Position numbers and translations under genes: made by a program
The notes under the pieces: generated by a model
Databases searched by the model: none
Told to the model about the DNA's origin: nothing
What the model saw: the letters and a program-made list of their open reading frames with translations, nothing else
Shown here: in pieces, positions 58,401-64,000 of the stretch
Position numbering within the stretch: position 1 is the stretch's first letter
Layout: each line of letters opens with the position of its first letter
Assembly (NCBI GenBank): GCA_964030475.1
Contig: CAXIPT010000002.1
Span: 2,488,827-2,552,826 of the forward strand
Reading direction: 5' to 3'
DNA length: 64,000 bases
DNA from: Tethya wilhelma
Taxonomy: Eukaryota > Porifera > Demospongiae > Tethyida > Tethyidae

Positions 58401-59352
58401 CAAACTTTCCGCTTGTCTACCTAATCCTCAGCTCTCGCTAACTGTCCATAAACTGTATGTAAGCAATGAAAAGGAATTAGCAGCGGTTGGTAATTTACTA
58501 GCATCTCCACATCACACTTTCAAACACATTGCCATCCAACATTTAGGGTCTGACAGTGTACAATTAATGATTGATTACATCTCAAATCCTCAGTGCTCTG
58601 TACAGGAATTTAGCATAAGGAACTCGGTCGTAAATCCACTAAATATAGCCAGTCTTGCGAAACTTTTGGAAGTAAGTACCACTTTGACTGCTTTCAGTAT
58701 CCATTCTAACCTAGAAACCCATGCTATAGCTTGTTTAGCAAAGGCAATGGAAAAGAATACAATGATAAAGGTCCTTTGTGTTCACAATGATCTTGAAGTT
58801 GACACACAAGAATCCAAAGTTGAATTCGATTTACCTCGTGCTAAAAAAGTCCAAAAAAGGGAATTTTTATCTTCTAGTGCGCTATGTCATATGCTAGTCA
58901 AAAACAAATCTTTGATTCAGCTCAATGTGAAACATTGTCAGCTATCTGGACGGCATCTCACTCTCTTAGCCGAAGTTCTGAAAAACAATTCAACTCTTAA
59001 ATACTTAAACCTCAATCACAATATGGCAGGTAGTGATGGTGCTGCAGCATTAGCTACTGCGTTGAGGAGCAACACGACACTAAGATACTTGCATCTTAAG
59101 CATAATTCAATTGGTAATGAAGGGTTCACCTCATTACTTGAAGCACTGAGCTCTAATTCGACTCTTCGATATTTGTGTCTTAAGGACAACCCTGTTGGTG
59201 ATAAGGATGAACTAGTAGCAATGAGTTCCCTCCTCACTAGTACGTTGAAAGTAGATACGATTTGGACAATATTGTCAAGTTTGTATACAAAAACTGGAAT
59301 TGAAATAGACGTTGACTATGTACCCAAAGAACATATTTTAGAAGTATTGTAA
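55440..59352 (+). CDS. Death-NACHT-LRR NLR (1,195 aa)
   Basis: Two exons: 55440-56130 (donor GTACGT) and 56456-59352 (acceptor tttgtag; TAA stop), in phase. The N-terminus reads MGSCIKKPSRP, resembling dual myristoylation/palmitoylation signals of Src-family kinases. Residues about 20-120 are serine-rich and disordered. A Death-fold domain is at about 125-228 (IPILLEVLAEYAYKWREIG ... VNALRSKAVGLATVAEELKK). NACHT: Walker A GAPGIGKST (359-367), Walker B VLFILEGFDEAP (about 432-443), VMVTTRPSAS, and a winged-helix/HD region with FLHLTIQEFLGAFYL. The C-terminus has RNI-type LRRs (LKYLNLNHNMAGSDGAAAL, LRYLHLKHNSIGNEGFTSL, LRYLCLKDNPVGD; about 1050-1155). Unlike the NLR at 39.7 kb it has no TM or 2A. 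A cytosolic-face immune sensor is inferred. Confidence 0.9.
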
Positions 59353-59606
59353 CTTTTCTGTCTTTGCTATGCCTGTACAGATAGCAAGTATATATGTGAA
59401 ATTTTCAGTGGTAAAATTTTTATATTAACTGGTGTGTACATACATCATTGTAGATACTTAATACTCTGCTGTATAAATATTATGGGACCTTGTGGCAATC
59501 ATCTGTATACTAACCTATAGCGTCAACCTCACATCTTTTGTGTGCACGCTATGAAATTGTTCAATAATCAACTTAGTGAACAGTTTTGTAAATGTATGTA
59601 ATTAAT

Positions 59607-60398
59607 TGGGGCGAGCCTGAGCGAGCCCCCTCTTAGTCATGTCAGCAGCTCGCGGTGTCTGTTTGTCTGTTCCGTACGTCTTTCCGCGCATTTTTAAATA
59701 GTCTCAATTAAACCGGAAGCTAGCTCGCGCTCGTACGTCAATTCGTGCATTTCCGTATGTTTTAATTTAACGAATTCCCATGAGAAAAGTTAGAAAGAAA
59801 CACGTGGAGACTTCTCAGAGTTGAGAGAAGTAAAAACAGAACGAAACTGACCAGTCAGCGGCTAGCTGCCAGCGCAGAAGACCATCTCAGACCTGCAATT
59901 ATAGAGAGCAGCAATGGAGCAAACAATCAAGCAACAAAAGCAAAAAAATAGGTCCAGTCTGAGCATAGGTAGTCATGGTCTGAGTCAGGGCCATCTTCTG
60001 AAGACAGATCAAGCATACTGTAGCTGTCAGGACATCACTGATGAATGATGGAACAAAAAAGGAGCAGAGAATAGCTATAGAGCAGGAAAGCAAGAGACCA
60101 GTTAAAATAGACCAAGACAGGACCAGTCCAGCCTCTGTAAACTGCCATAACTGTTGCGGTTGATAGACTGTATACAGCAATTCATTATTGTAAGTAGACA
60201 CATGTTACAGTAGACAGGACCAGATAAAACCAATCAGTTTATCTTGATCTCTGGGCAATTCAATATGAGAGTTGCTCAGTATCTCAAGCCATAGCTCAAA
60301 CTCATTGATCAACAGATTGATCAACAATAGGTAATCTATTCTAGCTATGTAGCTTGTTCATACAAGTCGATCCAAATTTCGCTCAGGCTCGCCCCACC
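59607..60398. mobile_element. TIR element, ggggcgagcctgagcgagcccc family
   Basis: ggggcgagcctgagcgagcc at 59609 is inverted as cgctcaggctcgcccc near 60382-60397. A tgtctgtttgtctgt motif follows the left end, as in the 50493 element. No transposase. The A-rich interior shows an older tandem structure. Confidence 0.6.
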
Positions 60399-61051
60399 CA
60401 TGCTTTGCATGTGCCTAGTATATGTATGTATGTATGTGTGTATGTAAATGTAATTAAGTATAAATTTAAATGTAAAAACATATAGATGTGTGTAATAGAT
60501 GCAGCTGTATAGCACACACCCATGCATATGTTCATACCAGGATAATCACTAATGCCTGCATAGCAATAAAGAGCCCAAAACTCACCCCCTTGTACCTATG
60601 TAGGCTCTTCCCTTTGAGTGAAGGGTCAAAGGGGAAAGCCTCTATACAAGGCTGTGTTGAGAGACCAGTGGTAAACAAATGGATTCAGCGTAAGTATTGT
60701 ACAGTTTGTCATGATTGCTGACTTTTTAGGTTGCTTTATGCCTACAAGTTGAGATGTGAACCACCTCTGCATGTAGTTAGTAGCTATGATGTCTCCAAGT
60801 CGAGATCCCTTTCAACTTACTCAAATCAGAACTGAAAATGCACCAAGCACTTGCAATTGTACAATCATGTAGTTGCTTCATGTGTCGGAGAATATTAACC
60901 TATTATGGTATATTTCAGCTTGCATGGTATTTTATAAAAAAGCAACTCTTTCACAGTACTGATATACTTAGCCATCTTGCGCTAGGGTTTTATCTGTTAG
61001 CTCTGCAAGCACTTGCTGCCGGTTCTCGATTTGCGTTGGAAATTGATCATT
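60399..61051. other. intergenic 5' of secreted-protein gene
   Basis: A (tatg)n-like tract at about 60418-60445. The frame 60838-61119 overlaps the real start in another phase and is not supported. Confidence 0.4.
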
Positions 61052-62056
61052 ATGTTGATGAAGCAAGCACCGATTTTCTTCCTAAGTGTGTTTCTTCTGA
61101 AGGTCCACTGCTACTGTAGAAAGGAGCCAAGCACCATCCAAGTCACTGTATTGGGCCATGGCGATGTCAATGTCACTGTATTAGCTCATAGCAATGTCAA
61201 TGTGACTGTTCTTGATGATGGTGAGGAGTCTTGTCGTCCCAGCACTGGCAATCAGTGCACATCAGTGACAGTCAACGAAGAAATTGACCAAGAGTGCAAC
61301 ACTTCACTTAGCAATGACACCCTCGTTCAGTCTGGCCAGCCTACTGGTGTGTGTGGAGACCCTCTTTCTGGATGGAAGCAGATTGCCTTCTTCAACATGT
61401 CCGATGGTACCAATTATAACTGCCCCTCTGGACTCAAAGTAACGTCACGAACAACTGCAAAGCGTCTCTGTGAGCCAACTCTCAGTGGTACCTGCTCCTC
61501 AACTGTGTTTACCACTGACCAGTCCTATTCTCAAGTCTGTGGAAGGTTGATAGGCTATGAAGTAGGATCGACAAGTGCTTTTGGAACTCCACAAAGGTTA
61601 GGCTACAGTGCTCCAGTTCTAGATATTGAAGGTTCGTACGTGGAAGGTGTGAGTTTGACCCACGGAGCAAGTGGATCTAGGAATCACATATGGACATTTG
61701 CTGCTGGGATATTTGAAGGGGCTGCTGGTAGTGAACGTCTGCATAACCAAAAGTGCCCATGTGACACTTCTGGTTCTAGACAGATAACTCCTCAATCTTT
61801 TGTTGGTAATGACTATTTCTGTGAGAGCGGTGACTCTGATTCTAGTTACACGTACAACAAGGTGTACCTTGATGACCCTCTCTGGGATGGAGAGAACTGC
61901 ATCAGTAGCAGTACTTGCTGTGAGTTCAACAGCCCTCCATGGTTCACGAAGAACCTTACTGACCCTACAAGCGATGATGTTGAAATGAGAGTGTGTGTCA
62001 ACCAGCCTTCCCAGGAAACAGTTCTTCTTGAATTTATTGAGATGTATGTGAAGTGA
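61052..62056 (+). CDS. secreted cysteine-rich protein of a marine-invertebrate family
   Basis: The first ATG in frame after the promoter-like DNA is 61052 (a second one is at 61058). Either gives a signal peptide (MKQAPIFFLSVFLLKVHC). About 334 residues and no intron. After a repeat-like region (VTVLGHGDVNVTVLAHSNVN) comes a conserved module: GWKQIAFFNMSDGTNYNCPS, CGRLIGYEVGST, YVEGVSLTHGASGSRNHIWT, CPCD, FVGNDYFCESGD, DDPLWDGENC, CCEFNSPPWFTKNL, DDVEMRVC. I know this module from many sponge, cnidarian and lancelet predicted proteins with no assigned function. Conserved cysteines and the signal peptide suggest an extracellular, disulphide-bonded lectin-like or adhesive domain. Confidence 0.85.
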   Translation: MLMKQAPIFFLSVFLLKVHCYCRKEPSTIQVTVLGHGDVNVTVLAHSNVNVTVLDDGEESCRPSTGNQCTSVTVNEEIDQECNTSLSNDTLVQSGQPTGVCGDPLSGWKQIAFFNMSDGTNYNCPSGLKVTSRTTAKRLCEPTLSGTCSSTVFTTDQSYSQVCGRLIGYEVGSTSAFGTPQRLGYSAPVLDIEGSYVEGVSLTHGASGSRNHIWTFAAGIFEGAAGSERLHNQKCPCDTSGSRQITPQSFVGNDYFCESGDSDSSYTYNKVYLDDPLWDGENCISSSTCCEFNSPPWFTKNLTDPTSDDVEMRVCVNQPSQETVLLEFIEMYVK

Positions 62057-62460
62057 ACTATACTTTGTTCATTCAAACTACATGTCAATAGCTATAATGT
62101 AATATTATAGAAAATAATTTTTACTCAAAATTAATCAAAACTTTAGAATTGTGCTAGTCTTAAAAATAGACACTATAACCTATGTTGTAGAAATTCTTCT
62201 TTTAACTTTTGACCGATTTTGTATAGTTTTCTTGTTGTTGTGGCTTCCTCTCATCAATGTAAACTTATTTAGATTAGTGATTCTATTTGGAATGTACATT
62301 TGTACTCTTGCTGACATACTGTTGTAGAAAGTATACTTGTATTACTCATCGTGTGTGCTTGTCAATTACTCACATTGCTCGTTAGTTCAAGGAGTAAAAC
62401 TTTATCATTTTTCCATTCATCTCTCCAAAAGTTTTAAGTAAAAGTACTGCGACCTTAGAC
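62057..62460. other. 3' flank, no gene seen
   Basis: AT-rich DNA between the secreted-protein gene and a foldback element. Confidence 0.4.
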
Positions 62461-63042
62461 GCAAATAGTCTCGCGTGCCAGACCCCCAACGGAAAATGGG
62501 GTTCTGGTCACCATTGCATACAGGACTTGTAACGGCGGAATGCAATTATTACGTAAGTCGACAACCACATGCCCACGCAACACACAGCGTGCACTGAAGC
62601 ACAATGGAGAGCGCTAGCGCTAGCAGTGTCTCTTATAAATGCTATCAGCCATCACTATGGACGCTCCAGGTGTCTTTTCAGCTTGTAAAACACTTTAGGC
62701 AAGAGACCAAAGCACAGAGACTTCCGTACCTGGTCGGGAGTGACACGAACATGTCCTTGCCATCCACAAAGGAAAGGATAGCCTTTTCTTGTTCTGCTTT
62801 CAACTTTGTGTAACCTACAGATCGAGTGGCAGCCTGTATTTTACAGCTTTCACTTCAATAGCTCATAGTTTTTTACTCGGCTGATCAGTACAGTCAGAAA
62901 GCGAACGTGGGCGCAATTAAATTCCAACGTGACGTCAATGCAATCCTCGAATCTGATTGGCAGAGCCAGAAACTGGCGCTGGTTACAAGTCCTGTATGCA
63001 ATGGTGACCAGACCCCCATTTTCCGTTGGGGGTCTGGCATGC
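62461..63042. mobile_element. foldback element of tagtct..ccagac family
   Basis: The left arm (tctcgcgtgccagacccccaacggaaaatg from 62470; caccattgcatacaggacttg) is inverted at 62985-63042. A direct repeat gcgaccttagac flanks it (ending 62460; starting 63041), so a TSD of about 10 bp is likely. No transposase. Same family as 13602-14218. Confidence 0.7.
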
Positions 63043-63319
63043 GACCTTAGACTCAAAATACATGGGGAGTCTGATTGGCTAGACGTGATACATGCCCACG
63101 CTCAATTATTTTGTTCTATCACTCTACAACCACTTAGTGTAATGCTGTGATCACATTCCTGTGTCAGTTATGTAGTTTATACTGAGTCAGTCAATGACAT
63201 TCTTCTCTACCCAACCATGCATATGCAATATATATATAACATAATGATGTTAAAAAAAAGGAAAAAAACAACAAAAAAAACCACTTTATTTTTAAATATC
63301 AACTCTTGGCCGGCAGTCC

Positions 63320-63930
63320 GGATCAAGTTTAAGTTACCAATCTGTTATAAGTTTACTCCATGCACTGCTTAGTCACCTGATTAGTTGGAATTTGAACAAT
63401 GCAATGCAATCCAATAATAAGCTACGGCACTATTGTACAGATCTGTTTGTTATGGTTTACTCCACTGCTTAACCGAGGAATTTGTACCAATGCAATAATC
63501 AGCTTCTACACTACTCTACAGATCATTGCATTTATGACACTGAGGATCCATAGTACAAGAACAATTTTTAAAAAAAGCAGTGTAGGAATGGGCAGCGCAA
63601 TAAAAGTATCAGTACAAGGCACGTTTCAATTTCGGCACATGATTACTTCATACCTAACTCTTGGCCAGCTGTTCAGTTTAAGTTTCCTGTCTGTTATAGT
63701 TTGCTCCACTGCTTAGCCTACTGATTAGTAGGAATTTGAACTAATACAATGATAAGCTACGGCACTATTGTACAGATCATTGCATTTTACGACACCTTAT
63801 GATAAAAAATGAAGTAGTTGTAGTTTAGGTTACCAATCTGTTATAGTTTACTCCATGCACTGCTTAGCCCACTGATTAGTAGGAATTTGAACCATGCAAT
63901 ATAGTCATGTGCCGAAATTTGAGACAATGT
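63320..63930. repeat. four diverged tandem repeats of about 120 bp
   Basis: The phrases gtttactccactgcttag, attagtaggaatttgaac, caata(a)taagctacggcact and attgtacagatcattgca recur in the same order from about 63340, 63440, 63665 and 63825. The array is interrupted by a foldback element. Confidence 0.6.
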
Positions 63931-63972
63931 CATGTCTTGTTCCAATACTTTTTACTGCACGCCCATTCCTAT
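63586..63972. mobile_element. foldback element, gtaggaatgggc family, copy 2
   Basis: gtgtaggaatgggcagcgca ... ttcggcacatgattacttca (63590-63650) is inverted at 63908-63972 (gtcatgtgccgaaatttgag ... gcccattcctat). Diverged relative to the 6378-6679 copy, and its interior contains tandem-repeat DNA. Confidence 0.6.
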
Positions 63973-64000
63973 TTAAAAAAAAAAAAAAATTGTAGTGTAA

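Noticed and set aside
60838..61119. 93-codon hydrophobic frame
   Set aside because: It overlaps the secreted-protein start in another phase and has no independent support.

Overview
The window looks like a piece of a demosponge genome, probably an Amphimedon-like haplosclerid. It is AT-rich and its genes carry GT-AG introns. It encodes metazoan housekeeping proteins (PA2G4/EBP1, a PUM3-type Puf protein, a Tudor-domain protein) next to families that are typically expanded in sponges: Death-NACHT-LRR receptors (NLRs), rhodopsin-like GPCRs, beta-helix/multi-TM proteins and a cysteine-rich secreted family. The species is an inference. All exon joins were made by hand from reading frame, splice sites and remembered family sequence. 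Seven single N characters (6377, 7453, 21996, 22762, 38972, 45660, 49155) mark scaffold joins, and several genes break at or near them.

Layout. 1-3042: 3' part of a beta-helix, seven-TM-like surface protein. 3.0-11.8 kb: repeats, MITEs and scrambled copies of PA2G4 internal exons, plus a small two-exon orphan gene at 9.4-9.9 kb. 11.8-19.8 kb: a complete 14-exon PA2G4 gene on the minus strand. It shares a short bidirectional promoter with an EF-hand gene on the plus strand (20.07-21.3 kb), and that promoter holds an RFX-type X-box. 21.6-23 kb: a perfect hairpin next to an N, and a diverged copy of GPCR 3' flank. 23.3-39 kb: a tandem array of four carnosine-synthase-like ATP-grasp genes. Copy 1 is truncated and fused to copy 2, copy 2 has a late frameshift, copy 3 is intact (813 aa), and copy 4 is cut by a gap.

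39-49 kb, minus strand: a fragment of a type II membrane protein; a five-exon Death-NACHT NLR (1,167 aa) with an N-terminal membrane segment followed directly by a 2A-like ribosome-skipping motif; a PUM3 gene lacking its middle exons; and the 3' part of a Tudor gene. 49-59.4 kb, plus strand: an intact GPCR, a decayed GPCR paralogue, and a second Death-NACHT-LRR gene (1,195 aa) whose N-terminus looks lipidated rather than membrane-spanning. 61.05-62.06 kb: a secreted cysteine-rich protein. The rest is dominated by foldback/TIR elements. Several have 9-bp target-site duplications, and in some cases paralogous empty sites can be read within this same window.

Taken together, the window combines innate-immune receptors, chemosensory-type receptors and a lineage-expanded amino-acid ligase family with three conserved housekeeping genes. 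It shows unusually active foldback-element insertion and segmental duplication. The most notable single observations are the 2A-like motif in the NLR, the fused ATP-grasp pair that may share one first exon, and the X-box between PA2G4 and the EF-hand gene.
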